Below, piece by piece: positions 46,886 through 56,921 of a stretch of DNA of 58,862 nucleotides. The notes below the pieces were generated by a model that was not told the origin of the DNA, did no database searches, and saw only the letters and a program-made list of their open reading frames with translations. Position numbers and translations under genes: made by a program. The stretch is from Chromera velia (lineage: Eukaryota > Sar > Chromeraceae), in NCBI GenBank assembly GCA_018398765.1, contig JAHBMJ010000072.1, forward strand, positions 1 through 58,862, given 5' to 3'. The number at the start of each line of letters is the position of its first letter. Within the stretch, counting starts at the first letter, position 1.

Positions 46886-48325
46886 ATGATGATCCACGAC
46901 AGCTCAACGCAGCCAGATGCTGCTGGAGACACAGAGACGGGGGATTATGCCCTTCTTGTGCCCGAGGCAGATGCAAGCGAACGGAGAGGAGGGTTTTGTG
47001 GAGGCTGTCCAAGGAAATGGCACAGCACATGCTTTGGTTTGTCTCTTGGGACCGTGCTGCTTGGTCTGACATCCCTGGTCCGTCTACGCTCTGCATGCGC
47101 AATCAACAAAGTGCATATGGATTCCCTGCGTGCAGACCCAGTCTCAAAATGCATGCAGCTAGACATCGTCCTAAGGATGCGCGTCTCCAATTAGGTTCAG
47201 AGAATGGCCTCAGGCAGGCATCAGTGCTTTTTACGGTGAGGCTCCCTCCTTCTCGTCACCATGCAAGGGCGGTGTTTTTTCAACCTTATTCAGACCCTGT
47301 CTCTCTTTCTCCCCCTGCATGCAGCTGAATTACTGGGACCTCTACCTTGACCCCCAGCACCCGCGTCTCCATCTTCCTCCAGCTCTCCTCTTTGGAGGCA
47401 CCGCCGCGTTTCTGGGTCTTTACCTTCTCGAGGCCCTCTTCTGCTCCTCAACCAGCCGCTGTCTCTGGCGCCTGAGGGCCTCTGACTCTCTCGCGGGCAC
47501 AGTCGCGCGTCTCCAGGCTCTGCCTCCCCAAGTTCTCCTGCAAGTGCGGGAATTCAAAATGAACACGAAGACACTCCGCACAGGACACCCTCCAAGAGAC
47601 CAACGCATCACAGTGCCGGAAGAGACACATGCGGAAGCGGCCGAATTCAAGTGAGAACTCACTTGCTTTTCGTCCAGAATTGCCCAGAACTGGAAACTGC
47701 ATTCTTGCCTCGAGCCTGACATTCTGTATCTCGCACGCCCTCGCGTGAGGTTTCGCTCTGTGCCTTCTCCCATTTGACAAACGCCCCACTTCCTCGTGTC
47801 CGTCAAATGGGCCCACGTAGAAAAGAATGGGTGCATGGGTCGGCCTCTGGATCCCGCCTCCCCAGATTGGCCCCCCATGCACCGCACTGTGATCATCGGG
47901 GAGAAAACCGAGACGTGTTTGTTGCTGTGACTGCGTGCAGATATCGCAGATGGCAGGACGCCAGCCATCCGCCCGACCCAGAGTCCCTCGGAGGAGTCTT
48001 GGCTCACGTGGAAGTGACAGTCACTGTTTTGTTTCAAGACGAGGAGACGAGGGATAGGTCAGTCGGTCTCCAAAGAGTCCTCTGACGTTCTCCGGAAAGG
48101 ATTGTGACGGCCAGAAAGGAACAGAATGCCAGTTTGATCTAGTGTTTGAACCCGAAATGAGGACACGAGGGAGAGCCGCAAGAGACTTCAGGATCGATTG
48201 GCCGACTTTGGGGGGGGGACTAATTGCCTCTGCTGATTTTCTTTTTTCAGCTGTCTTCTTGCATTCTCCTTCTGGTTCCTTTCTGTCCTCCCTCTGCCCC
48301 GTTTCCCTTGTTCCTTTTTCTTTTC

Positions 48326-48374
<49 letters not shown>

Positions 48375-49383
48375 CGTGTGCCCTTCCGTGCCGCTGTCTT
48401 GGACACTTTGCCAGTTTTTGACTCGGGGAGAGGTTTTCGATCGACACGTGAAAACGCGTGCACTTCTTGTTTTCTGTTGCCGTTTTTGGATTTCTGCTGG
48501 TCTTTCTTTCATCGTCCCTCTCCAGACTCGAGAGAGACATTCACGCTCTCCGGAAGAAGGCACGGAAGACGAAGGATTCACTTCAAGGTCAGGCAGACAG
48601 GCAGGCATTCAATTTGCGCAATCAACTACTCCTTGGTCGTTGAGCAACAGAGTGACAGGGCCGCGAGCGTCAGAGTGACCCCAGTCTTCCCAGTCTGTCT
48701 GTGGGGAAGTCAGGCCGTTCGTAGTTTTCGCTTTGCAGCAATGCATCTGTTTTTTCTGCGCTACGTCAGCCTGTGAATACAGGAACGAGTCTCTCACTGC
48801 AGCTCGTCATTTGTGGGGAGGCAGGTCCATGAGTAGCCTGCCAATGCGTGGAGAGAAATTCGAAATGCCAATCTGCAGTTTCCTTCAATGGGCAGTCAAT
48901 CACCATGCAGGTATTCTGTCTTACTGTGTGCAAGCCTGAAGGCTGTATTTTTGTGCTCAATGATTGCGCACGTTCTGTGGCCTGTCTGCCCTCAGATTTT
49001 CGTGTCGTATGCGGTCTCAAAGATGCCGCCGGGCTCGTCAGCAGGAGTGTGGATGGTCGAGAGAGAAGGCGGCGAGATTCCTCGGAGTCTTCTTTTTCGC
49101 TGCTCTGTTTCACAGGAGGACACGAAAAGCCCTGGTGGCTCCACTTCTGGGCGTACGTTTTCTTGAGTCTCCTCCTTCTCTCCTGGCCCTACAGAGTTGC
49201 GGTTGAATTTGGGACGCGGAGGTCTCACGTGAGTGTCTGCAAGACAGTATCAGTCCTCGTTCAGGGGGCAGAAAGGGGGGGGGCCTTCGCAAAACAGGGT
49301 GCTAGACAGGGTGCAGACGAGAGTCCGATACCGCCAGGCCCGTGAGTTAAGGAGCCACAATGCTGCTAGATCTGCATTTTAAT
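46886..49383 (+). CDS. TMEM151-family membrane protein, 7 exons
   Basis: Exons 46886-47110, 47325-47650, 47941-48057, 48526-48587, 48996-49055, 49116-49228 and 49318-49383 join in phase to 322 residues. Three hydrophobic spans are visible: CFGLSLGTVLLGLTSLV, LLFGGTAAFLGLYLLEALF and WLHFWAYVFLSLLLLSWPYR. The family pattern is recognisable in order: YLLEA..CSS, a PPQVLLQV strand, an AEAAEFK|YRRWQDAS join across intron 2 (relatives have AExxFxYxxWxDxS), KPWWLHFW, and LSWPYR followed by RVRYRQAREL. TMEM151 proteins are conserved from protists to animals and have no settled function. The exon 1 end (47110, donor gtgcat) is the weakest join. A gtgagt at 49351 might splice the last exon onward, but I find no further exon. 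Confidence 0.7.
48331..48371. repeat. CT microsatellite in intron 3 of the TMEM151-like gene
   Basis: An uninterrupted ctctct run of about 40 bases. Confidence 0.95.
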
Positions 49384-49795
49384 AATCGGATTCATATCTT
49401 GGATCTAGTCTTGGATGATAAATCTGATTGTCGTATTTGAATATTATAACATCCCTTAGTACAAACCATGCCAAAGATATGGTCAAGTTGAGCTAGCAAG
49501 TTGAGTCAATTGAAGTTGAAATAGTTCTCAGGCAGCGTCAGGCTATCCCAGATTCCGAAACATACAGCTTACTGCAACTAAAATAGTTTATGGTTGAATT
49601 ATATATGTAACTATGTACAATATAAAATATCTACGCTCCGCACTACATTAAAAAAAAAAAAAAAAGAAGAGAAAAAGTTTTTTTTTATAGATTTTTTTTC
49701 TATTTGTCATAGTATTCAATATGCAAACAACTGTTGTTCAAGTGTTGTAAGAGTGTTGCACGGGGTGTTGCATTGAAAACCATATACTTTTCAGT

Positions 49796-49797
<2 letters not shown>

Positions 49798-49829
<32 letters not shown>
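49798..49829. repeat. TA microsatellite
   Basis: About 16 TA units in AT-rich DNA. Confidence 0.95.
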
Positions 49830-49832
<3 letters not shown>

Positions 49833-51666
49833 AAGTTGGCAACTTTCTTTTTTTTCTTTTTTTTTTTAATAGTCCAAATTATAGAGTGCAGAGCCTAGTA
49901 AAATATATTATTAATCTACTTAAAAGAAAAGCAAATTCAGCTTTCTTTCTGAAAAAAAAAGAAAACGTAAAAATTGCATACAATGATTTAATATACTGTG
50001 TTATTACATTCCCTCCTTTGATAACTAATCTTCTTATGTTCTTTCCTGCTTATACAATTGAGTGCACTATTCACCTGCTGGAAGCGATAGACAAAAGACA
50101 GCAGCAAAGAGGAAAGGGGGGTCGCGCGCGTCGGTTCTCATGCCTTGCTCTGTGCTTCTCGATTGATCAGATGTTGCATTCTTGGAGTCAGTCCGTCTGA
50201 TATTGCATGCACGGTTCTGGTGTGTCAGCACCATTGTATATGCAATCAGACCCGTGACTTCTCGCGAATGATGCGCGCGTAGAAGGTGCATACATTAATT
50301 ATTCACTTTTTTCGGCGTCCCCACCCGGATCGCACAAAAGTGAATTTTTTGCATGCATTCTTTTTGCTCGATTATTTGACTTACCCAGAAGTGAGAGCAT
50401 GCCGTCATATTGACCAATCTTGGAGATGGTGATTTCGGTAGAGTCCACCATTGGTCCCTTAGCAAATAGTACGTGCATAGCAGGACTGTCTCGGCTGTTG
50501 GAAGAGAACTTATCATACTAGAACATTCCTACTGTCCACATAAGGGTTACGATGGGGGTCTGTGAGGAAATTACAGATTACAACTTTTTTCGTTACAGTT
50601 TTTCCGTAACTTGGCGCCTTCGACACCAATTTTTTATTATAGAAAATTTCTAAGAAAAACGGTAATTCGGGCGTTGTGGGGCCAACATAGGACCCCGGTA
50701 TAGAAATCTCACGCCGTTCTTCATACAGTGCATGCAATCATATGCATGCTTGTACAAACGAATGATTACATTGATTCCAAGACCAGTAAGGCAAAGGAGC
50801 CAATTAACCATTGCCAACCGATGAGGTATGATCTTCTTAAGCTGCTGTTAATCTTTTGACGCAGGTGTCTGTATATCTGTATGTTGCGAACTGCACCTTC
50901 TCTTTGTGAACTGCAGAGAGCGAACTGTTTCTACAGGACTGTTAGATAGATCAGGGGGGGCATCTTCGAGTCCGTCTTTCTCAAATCAGCCCTCTACCGC
51001 TAAGGCAAAGGCGAAGGGCAAAAGAAGGCCAAAAGGCAAGGCAAAAGCCAAAGTCAGCACTTAAGAAGACCACAAAGGAAGGGAGGGGGGTGGAAAAGGC
51101 TTGCAGGGTCGATCTTTTGTGTTGTTTTGTGAAACTTTTGAATGTAAAGGTACCTATAGACGTCGAAAAGCAAGTTTTAAACGGATTGAACTCAGTCTTT
51201 TCCCTATAGTATTTAATATCCTGGTCAGAATGAGATTTAAGAAGGATAGTTTGAGAAAAAAAGATATACAGCAAACTTCATGCAATCTAACATATTTTAA
51301 CTAGTATTTTTATTTGAATTTTAGTAAGTTCTGAATTTATATTGGGTTTTCTAGTGGGTTTTGAACTTTGAATTAAATGTACACAGTCCAATTGCGTACT
51401 CTGCCTCGCTCTTTCTTGTCTGGTAGTTCTCTTTTCACTTCTCTCTTTTGAGCATGTGCTGGTGGGGGAAAGAGACACGGTGGATCCTACGAAGAACACT
51501 GTATTCACTGTCCTGCAGTCGAAGGTAAAAAGGTGATCGACGATGCGGTGCATCGATTGTCTGCGTGCGTGCAAACAGAGTAGCTTAGATCCAAACTTCA
51601 CTCACTGGCAGAGAGAGTGAAAGAAAGAACAGGAATCGGTGAAAGGGTCTGCATAGTGCTAGGAAA

Positions 51667-51740
51667 AGGTTCAAGGTTCAAGGTTCAAGGTTCACTTCGA
51701 AGTAATGAACCTGAATCAGGTTCAAAAACAGGTTCACTTT
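51667..51740. repeat. AGGTTCA repeat cluster 1
   Basis: Four adjacent aaggttc units, then tgaacct and two further caggttca copies; the opposite orientations allow hairpins. A related cluster lies at 52336. Confidence 0.75.
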
Positions 51741-52335
51741 TAATTAATAGAAACCTCATTTTTGCCCGGCCTGTTGCCCCCCCCCTTGCTCCCCCCCATG
51801 GCTCCCACCACTCCCAGCTATCACGGGTGGCACCCACACATCTGGGCTTGCATTCGTTCCAACCTTTTGCCACATAAAATCGGATTGAAACTCTGTTTTC
51901 GAATACTCATCAGTGCACCCGATCATATGAATTGGTAATATTATGTCACCTGCTTTGTACTTTGCATGAGGAGCAACATTCTTGTTCAACCCCCCTCTCG
52001 TCCACTTCATCATTCCTTTAACGTCTCTTGTTCAACTCTATACTTCCTCATTCCTTCAGTGGAGACTGTCTGTTTTGATGCGGGGCCTTGCAAGTGGAAA
52101 ACTTGGTAAGTCAGTGTACTTTTTCACTTCTACAACCATCAGCATGAGTTTTCATGCTGACATATGATGCTGACATATGCTGACATGCGTTTGTCCGACA
52201 CAATAGATTGAACCGGCTGGGGACAGTTGCTATGCGCGCAACTCCAGCTCCAGCTCCTTATTTCACCTATATCGGCCGTGGGCGGCGCGGGCCTGGCCGG
52301 CTTTGTGTTAGTGGCCGCGTGTCTGGCCTCCAAAA

Positions 52336-52408
52336 CAGGTTCAAAACAGGTTCAACAGGTTTAACAGGTTCAAAACAGGTTCAACAGGTTCACTTTTTCA
52401 GATTTGAA
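52336..52408. repeat. ACAGGTTCA repeat cluster 2
   Basis: Six aacaggttca-type units (one reads aacaggttta) in direct order, followed by tgaacc on the other strand at 52405-52432. Same core as cluster 1. Confidence 0.75.
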
Positions 52409-52694
52409 CCTTTTCTCAATGAACCTTTTCCCAGCCCTAGGTCTGCAGAGCAAGATGGACTGCTACAGCTGGGGGAAGAGGTATCGGGGAAGAAGAGACA
52501 TATGTGGGAGAGCTCGTTTCATTCATTAGAGACCGGGAGCTGAAGAAGGCAAGTACACTGATCGAAGCTTATCTGAACTTGAAATGAGTGCGCGCGCGTC
52601 TTGTATGGTTGTTCAGCCTTTAGCTTCAGCCTAGGCTACGGAGGGTCGTGGTTGTTTATATTCATGCAGCAGCAGGCTAAGCTGCGGCGGTTTG

Positions 52695-52783
52695 CTCCTT
52701 TTGTTTACAACTGCATGCATGGGTTGCCATTTGTCTCTGGTTTCAGAGACTCTAGGCTTAACCACAATTAAGTAAGTAAGTAA
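52695..52783. repeat. Dispersed repeat of about 89 bp, copy B (inverted mate at 34213)
   Basis: Reverse complement of copy A apart from one visible substitution in the unique part and the number of AAGT units at the end. It holds the same hairpin gtctctg/cagagac and a tgcatgcatg palindrome. Confidence 0.75.
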
Positions 52784-53024
52784 GTAAGTAAAATTAATTT
52801 AATTTCAGAATTCGAGTGCTAATTGATTTCAAAATGTCAAGCATATCTTAGTACTGTTTTTTGTTGAGCTACTTGCCTGCTGTGACAGTGGTCAGAGAAC
52901 TTAGTTGGATTTGAGAAAAGATTCCAAACCCGCAAACATTATTCTAGTTATGAAGGAGTTTTTAGACTGATAATCAATAGTATTCGGTTCTTGTGCTTAG
53001 TCTGCAAAGCTGCTAACATTATCG

Positions 53025-56000
53025 TTATTGCACCTTTCCAACAAATCTGTTTCCCTTCTGAAGATTCTCTCTCGACCACATCGGCTGGAGGTTGGAAAAA
53101 TGCAGACGTGCAATCTGCGTCTCTTTGCTTGGCCTCTCCCCACCAGGCCCTACGTACATGATGGGGGTGATATGGTCGACATGCCAGTGAGTGCCGTAAT
53201 TCTGCCACGACATTCCGGGGTTGCCGTGGAAATCGTCTTTTTCAAGGTGGGACTTCAAGTTTTCGTACGAGCAACCCAAGTATTCGTGGGTACGTTTGCG
53301 CTCTGGGACAGGCCTTCCAGAGCGAATCTTTCTCAACACCTTTGTGATCACAGAACGTGAAATAGCCATCAGCCGAAAGACCGCGTCTTCTTTGTATCGC
53401 GCTATAAAGCTCTCTCGCCGTCTTTCCTTTCGTTTTGCGAAAGAAGGGTTGTCTTTCTGGCACACCGGACAGTCAGATCGAACGCGGTCGTGTTCGCAAA
53501 TCTGACTTCCATTACACTGCCGACACAATTCACGTCTACGGCCGTGCTCGCAGATACCTTTCCCATTACACTCCTTGCAACGGTACCTGTACCTTCCATG
53601 TTCACAAAGTCCTTTTCCACCACACTCCTTGCACACATACTTCTGCCGTCCGTGCATGCAGAAGGAGTTTCCTCCACAATCCCTGCACCGGTCTCGTCGG
53701 CGTCCATGGACACAGATTCTACTCCCCCCGCACTCTTTGCACCAATATTTGATTCGGCCATGAATGCAAATGGAGCCCCCTCCACACTCTTTGCAGTGGC
53801 CTCTCTGTCGTCCATGTTGACATATTCCCTTCCCTCCACATTCCCTGCAAGTGTACTTGTATCGGTTGTGTACACAAATGGCACTTCCCCCACATTCCTT
53901 GCACTTATCTCGCCTCCTTCCATGTGCGCAGATTCCGTTTCCTCCACAGTCTCTGCAAAACCTTCGTTGGCGTCCGTGCTCGCACAGCCCCTTCCCGTCG
54001 CAATCCCTACAGTACCGGCGCTCTCTTCCGTGTTCACATACTGCACTACCCCCACAATCCTTACAATATGACCGCTGGCGCCCGTGACAACAAATCCCCC
54101 CCCCCCCGCACTCCTTGCAGAGATACCTTTGCCTGCCATGTGGGCACTTGCCCTTCTGTTTTGGCTTTGTGTTTGTCAGCTTTTCAGATGCGGTTACAGA
54201 AACCCTACCAGAAGTGCAAGAATGAGACCTGAATAATCTTGTTTCACTTGTCTGTTGCTTGGGGCTGTTTCTCAACTCGCTGTCCCCACCGGGGGACTGA
54301 ATCACGCCAACAATGTCCTCTAACAGAATCTCTCTTCCCATCCCGAAACTCTCTGACAGCGCGGAGGAACGAGAAGGAAAGGATAAAACAGCAAAACCTC
54401 TCACCCCAGACCTCTCTGCATTGATTCCCCGCTTCGGGTGCTGGTTCACGACAGTGGTGGTGCCCACGGAGAGACTCACTCGATGTGCGGNCAATTCACG
54501 TCTACGGCCGTGCTCGCAGATACCTTTCCCATTACACTCCTTGCAACGGTACCTGTACCTTCCATGTTCACAAAGTCCTTTTCCACCACACTCCTTGCAC
54601 ACATACTTCTGCCGTCCGTGCATGCAGAAGGAGTTTCCTCCACAATCCCTGCACCGGTCTCGTCGGCGTCCATGGACACAGATTCTACTCCCCCCGCACT
54701 CTTTGCACCAATATTTGATTCGGCCATGAATGCAAATGGAGCCCCCTCCACACTCTTTGCAGTGGCCTCTCTGTCGTCCATGTTGACATATTCCCTTCCC
54801 TCCACATTCCCTGCAAGTGTACTTGTATCGGTTGTGTACACAAATGGCACTTCCCCCACATTCCTTGCACTTATCTCGCCTCCTTCCATGTGCGCAGATT
54901 CCGTTTCCTCCACAGTCTCTGCAAAACCTTCGTTGGCGTCCGTGCTCGCACAGCCCCTTCCCGTCGCAATCCCTACAGTACCGGCGCTCTCTTCCGTGTT
55001 CACATACTGCACTACCCCCACAATCCTTACAATATGACCGCTGGCGCCCGTGACAACAAATCCCCCCCCCCCCGCACTCCTTGCAGAGATACCTTTGCCT
55101 GCCATGTGGGCACTTGCCCTTCTGTTTTGGCTTTGTGTTTGTCAGCTTTTCAGATGCGGTTACAGAAACCCTACCAGAAGTGCAAGAATGAGACCTGAAT
55201 AATCTTGTTTCACTTGTCTGTTGCTTGGGGCTGTTTCTCAACTCGCTGTCCCCACCGGGGGACTGAATCACGCCAACAATGTCCTCTAACAGAATCTCTC
55301 TTCCCATCCCGAAACTCTCTGACAGCGCGGAGGAACGAGAAGGAAAGGATAAAACAGCAAAACCTCTCACCCCAGACCTCTCTGCATTGATTCCCCGCTT
55401 CGGGTGCTGGTTCACGACAGTGGTGGTGCCCACGGAGAGACTCACTCGATGTGCGGAGAATGTATGGAGCGGGCTTGAAAGGGTCTGCAGAAAAGTGACG
55501 GGGCTGCACTCCTTCAGTGGGGACCTTACGATAGGCTGCAGCTGCAGAGGGCAGACGAGTGTGACTTGCTTTGAGAATTGACATTGTTTTTTCTGAAGCG
55601 ACACGGCAGGTAAGCCCGCAGAAGACTTCCCCACATATCTGTTTCCCTTCTGAAGATTCTCTCTCGACCACATCGGCTGGAGGTTTGAAAAGTGCAGACG
55701 TGCAATCTGCGTCTCTTTGCTTGGCCTCTCCCCACCAGGCCCTACGTACATGATGGGGGTGATATGGTCGACATGCCAGTGAGTGCCGTAATTCTGCCAC
55801 GACATTCCGGGGTTGCCGTGGAAATCGTCTTTTTCAAGGTGGGACTTCAAGTTTTCGTACGAGCAACCCAAGTATTCGTGGGTACGTTTGCGCTCGGGGA
55901 GAGGCTTTTCATCTCTGCAAGCAGACAGGCACTTGTATACAACATTTCGAGTGTTTTTTGTCAAGCGGTAGACAAAATCTTCTTTGCATCGCAGTTTTTC

Positions 56001-56921
56001 TCGTTCTCTCCTCTCCGCAAATGCTGGGTTGTCCTTCTGGCACACTGCGCATTTTGAGCGAACCCTGTCGTGTTGGCATATTTGACTTCCCTTACACTCC
56101 TTGCACGTCGTCCGCAGGCGGCCGTGCACGCATACTCCACTTCCGCGGCACTCTACACAGCGGTACCTGTGCTTTCCATGTTCGCATATTCCCTTGCCTC
56201 CACATTCCCTACACCAGTACTTGCGGCGGCCGTGTTTGCACAGCGAACTTCCCCCACACTCTTTGCAACGGTCTCGCCGCCGACCGTGGGGGCAGAGCTT
56301 TCTGGTCTTCTGTGTTTTTGGGATATAAGGTGCCAGCCGGTCTTTTGTTCCTTCGGCCCTTCCAGCGTCTGAGGAGGCTGCTGTGAAAACGGATGGGGAA
56401 ACGTGGAAACGGTCCTGGGTCTTTGATGTGTTGGGAGTTTCTGCCCCGGTGGATCCTAGGACCCGGAGGGAAGACGTATTTTTGAAGCAAATTTGTAACT
56501 CATTATGCCTCTTGCTTGACGACTGTGGACCTACAGTGTCGCGGACTTTCTGCTTGTCAGCGTGAAGACCCTTGTCCTCGTTCTGTCCCTTCCAGGCGGT
56601 AGGCCCGGGTTTCAAACATGAAAAATGCCGACTACAGCCTGAAGGCTGGACGAAGTTCGTGCCAAACAAGCGGAACGATCCCGAGAAACAAAATCTGGAT
56701 CCAGGAAGCCGAGAAGACGAAATTTCAGCTGAGCTATAAATTGGCTCTCTGGAATGCAGCGTCGAAAGCGTGTTTTTCTCTGGTTCTACATGAAGGGCGG
56801 ACACCTCGCACTTGCACTGTGCAGAATTTCTGTTCTTTTCGAAAACTCTGCGCTGCGTCAAGCATCGGCGAGCGTGGCATCCTGTCACACTTTGACAAAG
56901 GAGCTGATGGACGCTTCTCAT
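53025..56921 (-). CDS. CHCC-finger array plus HNH-type nuclease protein, two modules (probably overlong through assembly)
   Basis: One open frame on the complement, 1298 residues as written with one unknown codon at the N. The start is the ATG at 56921; the first 35 residues (MRSVHQLLCQSVTGCHARRC onward) are Arg/Ser/Cys-rich and acid-free, like an organelle presequence. Module 1: five 18-residue fingers C-x2-H-[GD]-[RK]-x4-C-x2-C-x4 (56300-56030), a basic linker, then an HNH-type domain (55885-55625): YLGCSYENLKSHLE, GMSWQNYG, WHVDHITP, FSNLQPMWSRENLQKGN, with HVDH, the Asn of SNLQP and the Asn of REN as likely catalytic or metal-binding residues. Module 2: 13 fingers (54155-53450) and a second such domain (53300-53030). 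The 322-residue block before module 2 occurs twice around the N. Finger arrays of this kind occur in algae and giant viruses with unknown role; nuclease activity is inferred from the motif. Confidence 0.75.
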   Translation of the reverse strand: MRSVHQLLCQSVTGCHARRCLTQRRVFEKNRNSAQCKCEVSALHVEPEKNTLSTLHSREPIYSSAEISSSRLPGSRFCFSGSFRLFGTNFVQPSGCSRHFSCLKPGPTAWKGQNEDKGLHADKQKVRDTVGPQSSSKRHNELQICFKNTSSLRVLGSTGAETPNTSKTQDRFHVSPSVFTAASSDAGRAEGTKDRLAPYIPKTQKTRKLCPHGRRRDRCKECGGSSLCKHGRRKYWCRECGGKGICEHGKHRYRCVECRGSGVCVHGRLRTTCKECKGSQICQHDRVRSKCAVCQKDNPAFAERREREKLRCKEDFVYRLTKNTRNVVYKCLSACRDEKPLPERKRTHEYLGCSYENLKSHLEKDDFHGNPGMSWQNYGTHWHVDHITPIMYVGPGGERPSKETQIARLHFSNLQPMWSRENLQKGNRYVGKSSAGLPAVSLQKKQCQFSKQVTLVCPLQLQPIVRSPLKECSPVTFLQTLSSPLHTFSAHRVSLSVGTTTVVNQHPKRGINAERSGVRGFAVLSFPSRSSALSESFGMGREILLEDIVGVIQSPGGDSELRNSPKQQTSETRLFRSHSCTSGRVSVTASEKLTNTKPKQKGKCPHGRQRYLCKECGGGGICCHGRQRSYCKDCGGSAVCEHGRERRYCRDCDGKGLCEHGRQRRFCRDCGGNGICAHGRRRDKCKECGGSAICVHNRYKYTCRECGGKGICQHGRQRGHCKECGGGSICIHGRIKYWCKECGGSRICVHGRRRDRCRDCGGNSFCMHGRQKYVCKECGGKGLCEHGRYRYRCKECNGKGICEHGRRRELXAHRVSLSVGTTTVVNQHPKRGINAERSGVRGFAVLSFPSRSSALSESFGMGREILLEDIVGVIQSPGGDSELRNSPKQQTSETRLFRSHSCTSGRVSVTASEKLTNTKPKQKGKCPHGRQRYLCKECGGGGICCHGRQRSYCKDCGGSAVCEHGRERRYCRDCDGKGLCEHGRQRRFCRDCGGNGICAHGRRRDKCKECGGSAICVHNRYKYTCRECGGKGICQHGRQRGHCKECGGGSICIHGRIKYWCKECGGSRICVHGRRRDRCRDCGGNSFCMHGRQKYVCKECGGKGLCEHGRYRYRCKECNGKGICEHGRRRELCRQCNGSQICEHDRVRSDCPVCQKDNPSFAKRKERRRESFIARYKEDAVFRLMAISRSVITKVLRKIRSGRPVPERKRTHEYLGCSYENLKSHLEKDDFHGNPGMSWQNYGTHWHVDHITPIMYVGPGGERPSKETQIARLHFSNLQPMWSRENLQKGNRFVGKVQ
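53526..55456. repeat. 965-bp exact direct duplication abutting a single N
   Basis: 53526-54490 and 54492-55456 read the same wherever I compared them, and both copies end exactly at the N at 54491. The offset is 966, a multiple of three, which is why the frame stays open. This is what two overlapping contigs joined without merging look like; a true tandem duplication is the alternative. Confidence 0.85.

Larger units (their letters stand above)
49384..53024. other. Repeat-rich intergenic DNA without a firm gene
   Basis: 49384-50040 is AT-rich with A, T and TA runs. 50040-51300 is mixed; 50915-51063 could be an orphan last exon with a Lys/Ala-rich end (STAKAKAKGKRRPKGKAKAK then VST and a stop) after a tgcag, but no partner was found. 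51660-52430 has AGGTTCA repeats. 52600-52920 includes the inverted-repeat arm at 52695. Confidence 0.45.
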
